Origin: Macrothele yani
Taxonomy: Eukaryota > Arthropoda > Arachnida > Araneae > Macrothelidae
Direction of reading: 5' to 3'
Assembly (NCBI GenBank): GCA_039090855.1
Contig: CM077011.1
Location: 32,755,501 to 32,819,500, forward strand
DNA length: 64,000 bases
Shown: positions 21,568 through 31,035 of the stretch, one piece after another
Layout of the letters: each line of letters starts with the position of its first letter
Position numbering within the stretch: the stretch's first letter is position 1
Notes under the pieces: generated by a model
Seen by the model: the letters and a program-made list of their open reading frames with translations, nothing else
What the model was told of the DNA's origin: nothing
The model's database searches: none
Position numbers and translations under genes: made by a program

Positions 21568-22810
21568 CACTTAAGTGCCAGAAAACTGGTACACCAGTTT
21601 AATAGTTGGTACGCCCCACACGGGAGCGCAGGACTGCAGAAATACGAAGGGCATAGACTCCACTAGCTTCTGGAAATATGCTGTAGGCAATGCACACCAT
21701 ACTTTCTGCAGAGCGTTCCGTAATTCGGGTGTATTCCGAGGTCTCGGATTCCTGTGTGCGATAGCGCGTTGCATGGCATCCCAAATGTGCTCCATCACGT
21801 TCAGATCTGCGGACTTTGGTGGGAATGGCAACATCCCAAACTCAGATGAATGTTCCTCTAACCATAATGTGGTGTCCCGACACTTGTGTGGAGGTGCATT
21901 GTCTTGTTTGAACAGGCCCAACCCATCAGCGTGAATGCAGGACATGAACGGGTGTACCTCGTCAGAAAGGATGCCCACATAGCGTTAACCGATCATAGAC
22001 GTTTGTAGACATACCAGGGGTCTCAGTGAAGACCAGCTAAACACACCCCATACCATTACGGACCCCTCCCTCACCAGCCGGTACAGTTCCCTGTTGACAG
22101 GCTGGATCCATGGCTTCATGGGTTTGCGCCACTCACGAATCCTTCCATCTGCCCGATACAGTTGGAAACGCGACTCGTCAGCCCAGGCTACTTGTTTCTA
22201 GTCATCAAGTGTCCAGTGGCGGTGTTGCCGTGCCCAAGCAAGGCGCATAGCTCTGTGTCGTGCAAACATCAAGGGGACTCGAGTTGGGCGTCGGCTCACA
22301 AAGCCCATATTGTGCATTGTACGTTGCACAGTCCGGACGCTGATGCTTGTTGAGGCTCCGGCATTGAATTTCGATTGTACCTGCGAGAGTGTTGCCCGCC
22401 TATCGCGTGAAACAGTTCGTGACACCCGACGATGGTCACGTTCACTCAATGTATTTTTACGGCCACACTGGTAGCGAAGGTTGGAGGTTTCGCCAGAATT
22501 GTTGTAGTCACGGTACACCCTTGCAATGGTAGTCCGTGAAAATCTGAACTTCCTTTCTACCTCCGAAATACTATGGCCCATCTCACGAGCGCCAACTATG
22601 GCATCGCGTTGGAAATCGCTTAAATCGTTATTACTTGTCATTCTCATGCCGAAAACAGCTCTGACAGCTGGCAAGGATGTCTATCGTTTAATATACGCAC
22701 TGGCAGACGCAACCGAGTACGCGCATAGTTGCTATGAGTACGCGCTACCAAGTACGTTGCTATGTATTATGCATAAGCTCGTCTGTACCAGTTTTTCTGA
22801 TACTTCATTG
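21568..22810 (-). mobile_element. Tc1-like transposon Tc1-D
   Basis: The left end CACTTAAGTGCCAGAAAACT and the complement of the right end, CAATGAAGTATCAGAAAAAC, both run on into TGGTAC. TA lies at 21566-21567 and 22811-22812. The length is 1.24 kb. Confidence 0.87.
21599..22647 (-). pseudogene. Tc1-D transposase pseudogene
   Basis: The ATG at 22647 (or 22641) gives MTSNNDLSDFQRDAIVGARE and then EVERKFRFSRTTIARVYRDY (HTH). WTLDD*KQVAW has a TAG where Trp is expected, just before the first acid (ADESRFQLYR). KQDNAPPHKC and NVMEHIWDAM keep the second and third acids, about 36 residues apart. Frame changes near 21970-22010 and in the last about 60 codons complete the decay. The product would be the enzyme that moved Tc1-D. 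Confidence 0.85.
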
Positions 22811-23147
22811 TATATATACACTAGGTCTTCCAAGTTGAGATTTCTTCACATGGCCATTTTTGTGTTATCAACTGCACGTACATGCTTTTTATTTTATGTT
22901 TTAATTGTTGAGTATGTACGGATACACTAGCGCTTCTTGGTTGAGATTTCTTTAAAATGCTACTTTTTTGTCAACAACCTCTCGTACAAGTTTTAATTTC
23001 ACGTTGTAATTGTTGAGTATGTACATCTGTAGATACTCGAAATTAGGTCTTAGTTGAGATTTCCTTAAAACACCACTATACACTGTGTATGTCCTCAAGC
23101 AGTCGAACAAGCATTTATTTCACTTCTTAATTGTTGAGTATGTACAT
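22811..23147 (+). repeat. Degenerate satellite, ~104-120 bp units (left part)
   Basis: ATTGTTGAGTATGTAC recurs near 22905, 23009 and 23130, with GGTCTTCC.GTTGAGATTTC-like and TTTATTTCAC-like segments between. The array resumes after the LINE at 24680. Confidence 0.75.
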
Positions 23148-24679
23148 GAAAGGTACCAGAGTTCTTCCAGTCCTCCCAGCAGAAGTTGCTCATGCAATCA
23201 AGAACATGAAGCGGGGGAAAGCTCCAGGAGAAGATGGAATTACTATAGACATCATACAAGAAGCAAGTGGAGAAATTGAAACAGTACTCGCCCAAATTTT
23301 CACTCGATGCCTTAATGAAGGGAAGATTCCTGAGGATTGGAACAATGCTACAATGATCCTGCTACATAAAAAAGGTGACATTGAGGATCTCAGGAACTAC
23401 AGACCTATCAGCCTCCTATCAGTGGTTTATAAAATCTTCACTAAAGTTCTTTCACACCGCTTGAAGGTAACACTGGACATGGCTCAACCGAGAGAACAAG
23501 CTGGATTCAGGAGTGGCTACAGCACAATAGATCATATCCACGTACTGAGAGAACTAATTGAAAGAGCGAGGGAATATGAACTTCCATTGTGCATGGCTTT
23601 TATCGATTATGAAAAAGCCTTTGATTCGGTGAAACCATCAGCAGTTACCACGGCTCTGAAATCCTGCGGTATTGAAGATGCATACATTAATATTATTAAT
23701 AACATCTATGAAAATGCAAGTGCAAAGATTCGGCTGTTTGAAAATACAACACACATAAAAATTGGAAAGGGAGTGAGACAAGGTGACACCATATCTCCGA
23801 AGCTCTTTAATGCCACATTGGAAAATGTCTTTCAATCACTGAACTGGGAAAACAAAGGGATAAAGATTAATGGAGATTATCTAACCCACCTTCGTTTTGC
23901 TGATGACGTAGTCATTTTTGCAACTACCCCATCAGAGCTGCAGAGTATGATCCAGGAACTTGCTGACAAGAGTAAAGAAGTGGGATTAAAAATGAACTTT
24001 CAGAAGACAAAAGTGATGTTCAATGCTTTTACAAGAAATGAAGATTTATCGATTGATGGAGAAAAACTGGAGATAACAGATACGTATGTTTATCTTGGAC
24101 AGCAGATATCAAGTGAGGGTCACATTGATGAAGAAATTAATCGGCGTACAAAACTTGCCTGAGAGCTTTTGGAAGAAACAGCATAATTTTCAAGAGCAAT
24201 ATGCCGTTATGTCTTAAAAGAAAAGTGTTTGATCAATGCATCCTTCCAGTGCTTACGTATGGTGCAGAGACGTGGACCTTAACTAAAAGAGACATACAAA
24301 GGCTGCAGACAACTCAAAGCGGCATGGAGAGGTGCATGCTTGGTGTAACCAGGAGAGATAAGAAGAGGAACTCGTGGATCCGAAAAATGACAAGAGTGGA
24401 AGACATCATGATCAGAGTTAAATCCCTGAAATGGCAATGGGCTGGACATACTGCCAGAAGGAAAGACCATAGATGGACAGCCGAAATTTTAGATTGGATT
24501 CCAAGGGACAGGAAAAGACCCAGAAAAAGACCACATGGGAGATGGGGGGATGAAATTCGTAAATATGCGGGAGTGACATGGAGGAGACTGGCACAAGACA
24601 GACCGTTGTGGAGGAAACTTGGGGAGACCTTCGTCCAGCAGTGGATGGATAATGGTTGACAATGATGATGATGATGTAC
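23148..24679 (+). mobile_element. RTE-like non-LTR retrotransposon, 5' truncated
   Basis: The element lacks a 5' endonuclease region and ends in a short (GAT)n tail at about 24661-24677, typical of RTE elements. It is flanked on both sides by the same satellite, and GTAC at both junctions suggests a short target duplication. Confidence 0.82.
23155..24659 (+). pseudogene. RTE-like reverse transcriptase, truncated with one frameshift
   Basis: The frame begins within the RT domain (KNMKRGKAPGEDGITIDI) and continues through LHKKGDIEDLRNYRPISLLS, EQAGFRSGYSTIDHI, FIDYEKAFDS, GVRQGDTISPKLF and the catalytic HLRFADDVVIF near 23890. YLGQQISSEGHIDEEINRR follows, then a frame change near 24150-24165. 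The C-terminal part VFDQCILPVLTYGAETWTL to QQWMDNG ends at 24659. The RT core looks intact and the N-terminal endonuclease is absent. Clade assignment to RTE is from these motifs by eye. Confidence 0.87.
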
Positions 24680-25020
24680 TGATACACTACGTTATTGTGA
24701 CTGAGATTTTTTTCCAAACGCTCCTTTTTTTTGTCATCAACCACTTGCAAAATATCTTTTACAAGATTTTATTTCACGTCTTGATTGCTGAGTATTTACA
24801 GATACACTACGTGTTTCTAAGATTTTTCCAAAACGCTAATCTCGCTTTGTCATCAGCCACTCATAAATCCTTTTTACAAGATTTTATTTCACGTCTTGCT
24901 GGTTTGATATGTACAGATATAATAGGTCTTCCTGGTTGAGATTTCTTCAAACGTGTTGTCCTCAACAGATAAAAGACACAGCTTTTTGTTTCACGTTTTG
25001 CTGGTTAAGTATGTATTACG
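24680..25020 (+). repeat. Degenerate satellite (right part)
   Basis: Three more ~104-115 bp units, with ATTGCTGAGTATTTACAGAT near 24784 and related segments near 24896 and 25000. This continues the array interrupted by the LINE. Confidence 0.72.
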
Positions 25021-25077
25021 TACGATTCAGAAAGATTTTCACTTTTCCTATGTTGTTAATTTGCCCGTAAGGAACTA

Positions 25078-26277
25078 CACTATCTACCAACAAGTAATTG
25101 GACACCCCAGCAATCGACGATATCTGCGGTCCTGATACACGTCACTGCCAGTGCCGTTAAATATCATGTGGGAAACAACAACGCAACCAGTCGCATGCAA
25201 GATGCCACGCAGTTTGGAGCTCTTTGATTTCGAGAAAGGTATAATCGTCGGGTATCACAGAAATGGCTGATCCATACGTGACATATCCAGCGAGTTGAAG
25301 TACCCAAAATCGACAGTGGCCAACGTGATTGGCAAGTGGAAGATGAGAGGTGACTGTCGGAATGTGAACCGACCCGGCAGACCCACAAAACTGGGAGTTA
25401 GAGACCGATGGGTGCTGGCCAGAGAAATTCGGAAGAACCGCACCAAATCGATGGGCCACATCCGCGAGGAGTTTCAACAGGTATCCGGAAGTGTTCCTTC
25501 GATGAATACTATCCGTAAGGAAGCCAATCTGTTCGTTTATCATGGACGTGCTGCCACCCACAAGCCTTTGATCACCAAGTCCAATAGCGCGGCTCGGCTA
25601 ACGTGGTGCAAAGAACGTCGACAGTGGACCGTTGAACAGTGGAAACAGGTTTTCTGGAGCGACGAATCAAGGTTCGCCCTCTACCGTTTGGATGACAGGG
25701 TCTGGATTTGCGTCTGCCTGGAATGTATTGTGCCAATTGTGAAGTTCGGCGGCGGTGGAATGATGCTATGGGGGTGTTTGCCCTGGTATGGCACGGGACC
25801 CTTGGTCGTAATTCCTGGTAGACTCAACGCCGAGACCTACTGCACCATTTTGGATGACCATGCGCTTCGTACGTTGTGGCAGTTTTACGGGGTGGACCCA
25901 TGTTACTTTCAGGATGACAATGCCACCTGCCAATGTTGCAAGGTCCACCATGGCTTGGTATGGTGACAATGGGGTTAATCGAATGAACTGGCCTGCGCAG
26001 AGCCCGGACCTTAACATTGTCGAGCACCTCTGGGACGAGTTGGAGCGTCGACTTAAGGGGTGCCCCACCGTCCGAAATCGGTGAAGGAACTGACCTGTCT
26101 TCTCCAAGCCGAGTGGAAGAAAATACCGCTAGCCGTCGTACAACGCCTGGTTAAGTGTATGCCCGGAGAGTCGCAGCTGTAATCGCCGCTCGTGGAGACT
26201 CCACCAAGTATTGAAGGTGAATAAACTTCGTTTTCCTTTGCTATCACACGTGTCCAATTACTTGTTGGTAGGTAGTG
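25078..26277 (+). mobile_element. Tc1-like transposon Tc1-C1
   Basis: The left end is CACTATCTACCAACAAGTAA, followed by TTGGACACC, with the complement at the right end. TA is at 25076-25077 and 26278-26279. Other copies lie at 37032-38132 and 52956-54173. Confidence 0.92.
25202..26214 (+). pseudogene. Tc1-C1 transposase pseudogene
   Basis: The ATG at 25202 gives MPRSLELFDFEKGIIVGYHR. A CGA-to-TGA stop lies at about 25268, and the other copies read GRSIRDIS there. The HTH and linker (STVANVIGKWKMRGDCR, RPGRPTKLG), the first acid (FWSDESRFALYR), and FQDDNATC then [19 protein letters not shown] are visible. The acids fit DD34E spacing. A deletion of about 16 bp near 25712 and a frameshift near 25930 disable it. 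The C-terminus reaches a TGA at 26212-26214. Confidence 0.87.
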
Positions 26278-26685
26278 TATTTTATGCACTTAGTCTTCTG
26301 TTGCACAAACTGTAAATGAATGTTCTTTCTTGCTCATGTTGAGTGTACAGTGTCATAGCTCCAATAGAAACTCTGGTCCATCTACTGTTGTTAGCGAAAG
26401 ATCGCACGACAATAAAGGTATAGCTTTTATTTATTTATTTATTAACTTTCGTTTGTCTTTTTACTTTTTCATTTGGGGTATTATTTAATGAACATCTTAC
26501 TCATCAATACGAACTCGCTCAACAATTCTTGTTGTATATGAAATTTAACAAGTTCATAAAACGTCTGTTCATTTAACCCTAACTAACCACGTTTCGATCT
26601 GAAGAAAGGTAACTTTATTTTGCTAAATACAGTTATTTGCACATTTCTAAGTATTGCACTATACCAGAGTAAAAGTGGTACTTAC
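26278..26685. other. TRPC intron, donor side
   Basis: AT-rich sequence directly downstream of the 26686-27030 exon, with a TTTA run near 26429-26444. I see no gene. Confidence 0.4.
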
Positions 26686-27030
26686 TGTATATTCCATTTT
26701 GAACTCGTTCTCCGCTGAACTCAGTTTCCTGAGGTCAACACTATGCTGAAAGGCTGTAAATATGGGGTCGGTACTTGATAGTGAAATCAGAGAAGGCGAT
26801 GAGAGGGCGCTGTAGGCGTTGATGCGCGACCTAGAGTGTCGAAGACAATCTTCTTTCGTGGCAGTTTCACATTCATCACAAGCGCACCGTACATCATGGG
26901 GCATTGGTAAAGTTGCCCCTCTGTCTAATAATAGCTTGATTATTTCATAATTATCTCTGTGTGCTGCTAGTATGAGAGGGGTGATGTCTTTAGTAAACGT
27001 TGCCGCCTCGTTGTCAACAGCTTCCCAACT
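26686..27030 (-). CDS. TRPC-type cation channel, TRP_2-region exon
   Basis: This exon has 115 whole codons, with acceptor CTTTTGTAG|AGTTGG at 27031 and donor ATACA|GTAAGT at 26685. The peptide includes [75 protein letters not shown] and [11 protein letters not shown]. These are the ankyrin/TRP_2 signatures of animal TRPC channels. The channel is a plasma-membrane cation channel, in insects best known from phospholipase-C-coupled phototransduction. This part is cytoplasmic. It joins in phase 0 to the upstream exon (GKPY then SWEAVD) and the downstream exon (FKMEYT then ELRR). I cannot name the paralogue. Confidence 0.95.
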
Positions 27031-27539
27031 CTACAAAAGATGAAAAGAATGAGAATGTAATTTTCATACATGTCATCTAAGTAACAAATGGACCAGGCAA
27101 TGATGAAAATCACTGAATGTAAGAAAACAGAACAAATGTTTCTTTTCATACCTTGAACAGCAGACGCACACACTTGCAACAAAATCCCCATCCTTTTGCG
27201 ATGGGTAAGAAATCAGTGCATGAGGGCAACACACGCATTCACTTTTAGCTCAATTTCAATCTGTTTGCGATGCATGTGTGTGTTAAACTCAGAGACATTA
27301 CCTTTTGGACCCCACCTTTGTCAAAATATTATGTGCGTCGCTGATGCCATTGCGCAAAAGGGATTCTCTGAGATTTAGGGTTGTTTAATTATTCCCTAAT
27401 TAGACTCTTTGGCTGAAGTGTGTTTGCGCTTCCTAATTTTGTCAATGAGTGGCGCTAGCGCATTGGCGATCTCAAGGCTATGCAATTGCATTGCAGCTTG
27501 CTTGTTACGGAAGCCGTGTAACGTGCTGGACTAATTTTT
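27031..27539. other. TRPC intron, acceptor side
   Basis: Intronic sequence with no gene or element I recognise, up to the mariner remnant. Confidence 0.4.
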
Positions 27540-27554
27540 TTGTTATCTCGTAGG

Positions 27555-28625
27555 AGATAGATATGTCCAAAAACTGTCCAACGTGCTGTAATTCAATTTT
27601 TAGAAGCGGACAAAATGCCACCAAGCGAAATTCACAGACGAGTGAAAGTGATGTGTGAGCTTGCTTGTCTTCCAAGCAGCACTGTAATGCAGTGGTGCCA
27701 GCTGTAATGCAGTGATGCCATCTCTTTAGTGGTGGACAAACAAGCATTGCAGACCAGCCAAGATCAGAAGTACCACGTCGTGCTGTTTCAGTGACGACAA
27801 TTGCACGACGTGGGGATGGTGCAGTAAAGACCAACCGAAGAATCACGATCCGAGCACTGCCGAACATTGCCGATCTAAGCATCGGAACTGTCAATACGAT
27901 CATGCATTCGCATCTTGAATATCGTAAGGTCTGCGCCACGTGGGTACCGAAACATCTCTCCGATGAACAGATGAATAAACAAGTAAAACTATCATTACAG
28001 CATCTGTTCCGCTACCATGAAGAAGGCGAAGATTTCCTGCTACGCAACATTGTTAGGAACGAAAGCTGACGTCATAATTTCGAGACAGAGTCGAAACTCC
28101 AGAGCATGCAGTCGAAACATGCATCATCGTCACCTCCGAGGAAATCACAATTTACCATCACTTCCGGAGGCAAGGTTATATTAACCCTGTTCATTGACCA
28201 TTGAGCACCATTTGAGTAGCAACAAAAGGATCAACATTCAATGCCGAACGATATTGTCAAACTTTAAAGAAGCTTCAAAAAGCCATCAAAAACAAGAGGC
28301 CTGAAAACCTTACTCATGGTATTTTGTTTTTGCATGATAGCGCTCGGCCGCATACGGCAATTACCACGCAAAGGACATTGCAGCGCTTTCAATGGGAAGT
28401 CCTTCACCATCCGGCGTATAGTGCTGACCTATCGCCCTGCGATTTAAGCATCTTTGGACCTATGAAAAGATTCCCAAAAGCAAACGTTTCACTGCGGATG
28501 ATCAGATGCTTCAAGCTGTAGATAAGTGGTTGCAGCACAGCCTGCCTCCTTCTATGCTGCAGGAATGCAATGACTTGTGCAACGATGGGACCGCTGTCTA
28601 AATACTGTCCGCAATTGAGCATGTC
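27555..28625 (+). pseudogene. Mariner-H transposase pseudogene
   Basis: Fragments on the plus strand include FLEADKMPPSEIHRRVK (HTH), TNRRITIRALPNIADLSIGT, YRKVCATWVPKHLSDEQ, RNIVRNES, FLHDSARPHTAITTQ, LHHPAYSADLSPCDLSIFG and LQAVDKWLQHSLPPS. The second and third acids keep DD34D spacing. The first acid is changed, with RNES where DES is expected. Frame changes near 27790, 28070 and 28450 and several stops make it old and dead. I could not define the terminal repeats. Confidence 0.75.
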
Positions 28626-28639
28626 ATGTTTTGACTCTT

Positions 28640-29279
28640 TCAGGCAGAAAGTCTCACTACTTATTAAACAATTCTTATATATTGATCTACTGAGATTTGA
28701 AACCGTAGGACCTTCCTAACTTCAGTTACTACTGGAATCTGAACATGATGTTTACAAAGAACTGCTCACGAACCGTCAGAGCCAAGGTGGAGAGGAGTCC
28801 GCCATTTCCCCTTATTCTAGATAACTTTTCTGATGAAAAGCTTGTCTGCTATTTGTGCGTACAAACGTACTGTGCCTAACTGAAACGAAATCTCCTGCTT
28901 CTGCAGTATCACACGAGAGATTACGTGCAAGAATTGGTTTGCGCAAAAATAAATAACTCACAGCATGTCTATGAAGAGACACATACAGCAAGATATCCGT
29001 CAAGAAATGCATTACATGGTCATCTTGTCTTTTGAGACGAACGTTGTACTTACAAAAGTATTTTTAGGTTTTGTTCAGAAGTTCATTGCACTCATAGAAA
29101 TAAAGATCGGTATATACGAGCATATGGGTGGTATTTCGCAAAAATAGAAAAACTATTTGATAAGGTAATGAAGAAATCTTAGAGATACGCACCTTTGAGG
29201 CAGAATCTTGACGAATTAGAGGAGCGATGTCCAGTGGGTGGCGTGTCTCACGGTAGCAGTTTGTGAAACCCTCCATAAA
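28640..29279. other. Intronic sequence, no recognised gene
   Basis: A minus-strand open frame at 29064-29288 begins MRRFMEGFTNCYRETRHPLD. It has no family I recognise and is not part of the TRPC protein. Confidence 0.35.
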
Positions 29280-29389
29280 GCGTCTCAAATGGAAAATTAA
29301 TGCGTCTCAAATGGAAAATTAATGCGTCTCAAATGGAAAATTAATGCGTCTCAAATGGAAAATTAATGCGTCTAAAATGGAAAATTAAT
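29280..29389. repeat. 22-bp tandem repeat, 5 copies
   Basis: GCGTCTCAAATGGAAAATTA plus AT repeats at 29280, 29302, 29324, 29346 and 29368. The last copy has one C-to-A change. Confidence 0.95.
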
Positions 29390-29718
29390 TAAACAACAAC
29401 AGATGAAGGGTGTAGCTGAACATGCGACTTTTCGTGCCAACGCTTTTCGTAGAAAGTCTCCCAGATTGATTGCTGTTTCAACCATCGATCGAAAGGTCTC
29501 TCTCAGTTAGTAATATACCAAACTACGTGATAAGGTATTCCTTTCCAATCATCAGTAGTTTTAACTGGTCCGCAGTGTACTTGCAATTTTGTTCAGAACA
29601 TAAAAAAACTTAATGAGCACAATGCTGGTATTTTTTATGCACTGAAGTGCTAACAGTCATGGGATACGTACCTAGTATTGTGTAGGAGCTCCTCTAGCCC
29701 GGCGAAGTGCAGCAACTC

Positions 29719-30358
29719 GACGTGGCATCGATTCCACAAGTGGCTGGAAGACTTCTGGAGATATGTTGAGCCATGCCGTCTGAACAGAAGCCTACAAATC
29801 CCTATTATTTGTAGGTGCAGGATCGTGGGTGCGAATGGATCTTTTCACAACGTCCCATAAGTGCTGTATTGGGTTCATGTCGGGCGAACGTGGTGGCCAC
29901 ACCATTCGTCGGAGCTTCCCAGAATGCTCCTCGAACCAATTTTGGGCAACTTGGGCCCATGATATGGTGCATTCACCGCCTGGAAAATCCCATCTTTGTT
30001 GGGGCACGTGAAGTCCATGAAGCAGCGCAAATGATCATCCAGCAGAGCAACAAAGCAACGTGGCATCGATTCCACAAGTGGCCAGAAAATTTCTGGAGAA
30101 ATTTCGAGCCATGCCATCTGAACAGTCGCACACAGTTCATTGCTTTTTATAGATGCATGATCTTGGGTGCGAATGGACCTATTCGCCACGTCTGATAAGT
30201 GTTCTATTGGGTTCGTGTCGGGTAAACGTGGTGACCACACCTACCATCGGAACTGTTCAGAACGCTCCTCGAACCAGTTTTGGACAACTTGGTTCCGCTG
30301 ACATTGTGCAAGATGCGCCTGGAAAATCCCATCGTTGTTGGGGTATATGAAGTCCATG
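29719..30358. repeat. Tandem duplication of ~340 bp inside Tc1-F
   Basis: 29719-30022 and 30057-30358 align at an offset of about 338 bp with clear divergence. Both open with CGTGGCATCGATTCCACAAG and close with GAAGTCCATGAAG. Confidence 0.85.
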
Positions 30359-30459
30359 AAGGGTTCCAAATTGCATTCCAGCTGAGCTACAAAGCTATTG
30401 CCTGCTAATGACGTCTTCACGACGACCAGAGGACCCAACCATGCCACGTAAAGACACCT

Positions 30460-30578
30460 CCCAGGTAGCACAGCCTGCAATTTAACGTTGGCCCAAAACT
30501 GAGCCAACGTCTTTCAGGAATAGAAGACGGTGGCTCAGTATTGGGCCAACGTTAAATTGCAAAGCTGTGCTATCTGGG
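30460..30578. mobile_element. Palindromic MITE, 119 bp
   Basis: The left arm starts CCCAGGTAGCACAGCCTGCA and the reverse complement of the right arm starts CCCAGATAGCACAGCTTTGC. The arms of about 45 bp continue through AATTTAACGTTGGCCCAA. It interrupts the Tc1-F transposase, so it is a mobile insertion. The target duplication is unclear. Confidence 0.75.
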
Positions 30579-31035
30579 CCCACAAATGTATAAAACCGCT
30601 ACCAGCTTGCGCAGTGCCTTGTTGGCAGCTTGGGTCCATGGCCACATGGGCTCTTTGCTACACCCGAACCCTACCATCAGCTCGTAACAACTGGTAGCGT
30701 GACTCATCGGACCACACCACATATTTCCAGTCTTCTAGGGTCCAATTAACATGTTCACGAGCCCAGGGGAGGCGCTGTGTCCGATGTCATGGTTTTAACA
30801 AAGGCACTCTGGTGGGTCTTCTGCTCTAATACCGCCTGAAAGCTAAATTACGCTGCACTGACCTGATGGATGTCTCTGGTACCTCATGCATTGAATGTGA
30901 ATGTTATTTGAGCCAGTATCGCTTGTCTGTAAACATGAACAATCCTGGTAGGATGTCGCTGGTCACGGTCATTCAGCACCCTTAGTCGGCCACTGCGCTG
31001 TCCTCTGTGGATGGTAAGGATCTGCAGTGTTGCAT

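Larger units (their letters stand above)
29640..31035 (-). pseudogene. Tc1-F transposase pseudogene with duplicated catalytic module
   Basis: On the minus strand, RSGRLRVLNDRDQRH lies near 31.0 kb and PPRVPL-like and WTLEDWKYVVWSDESRYQLL segments (first acid) near 30.7 kb. The C-terminal catalytic half then occurs twice in tandem, at about 30057-30358 and 29719-30022. Each carries an FMDF..PN.DGIF segment, an SPD/LPD.NPI.HL segment and an SIRT.D segment. The nearer module keeps NPIEHL, while the farther one reads NPIQHLWD with the Glu lost. A palindromic MITE sits between the first-acid part and the first module. Many stops. The left end (CACTGAAGTGCTAACAGTCA) looks like a terminal repeat, but I found no matching right end. 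Confidence 0.72.

Noticed and set aside
29064..29288. Minus-strand frame beginning MRRFMEGFTNCYRETRHPLD as a possible exon
   Set aside because: A GTGCGT donor-like site follows, but there is no recognisable protein family and it does not fit the TRPC protein, whose exons join without it.
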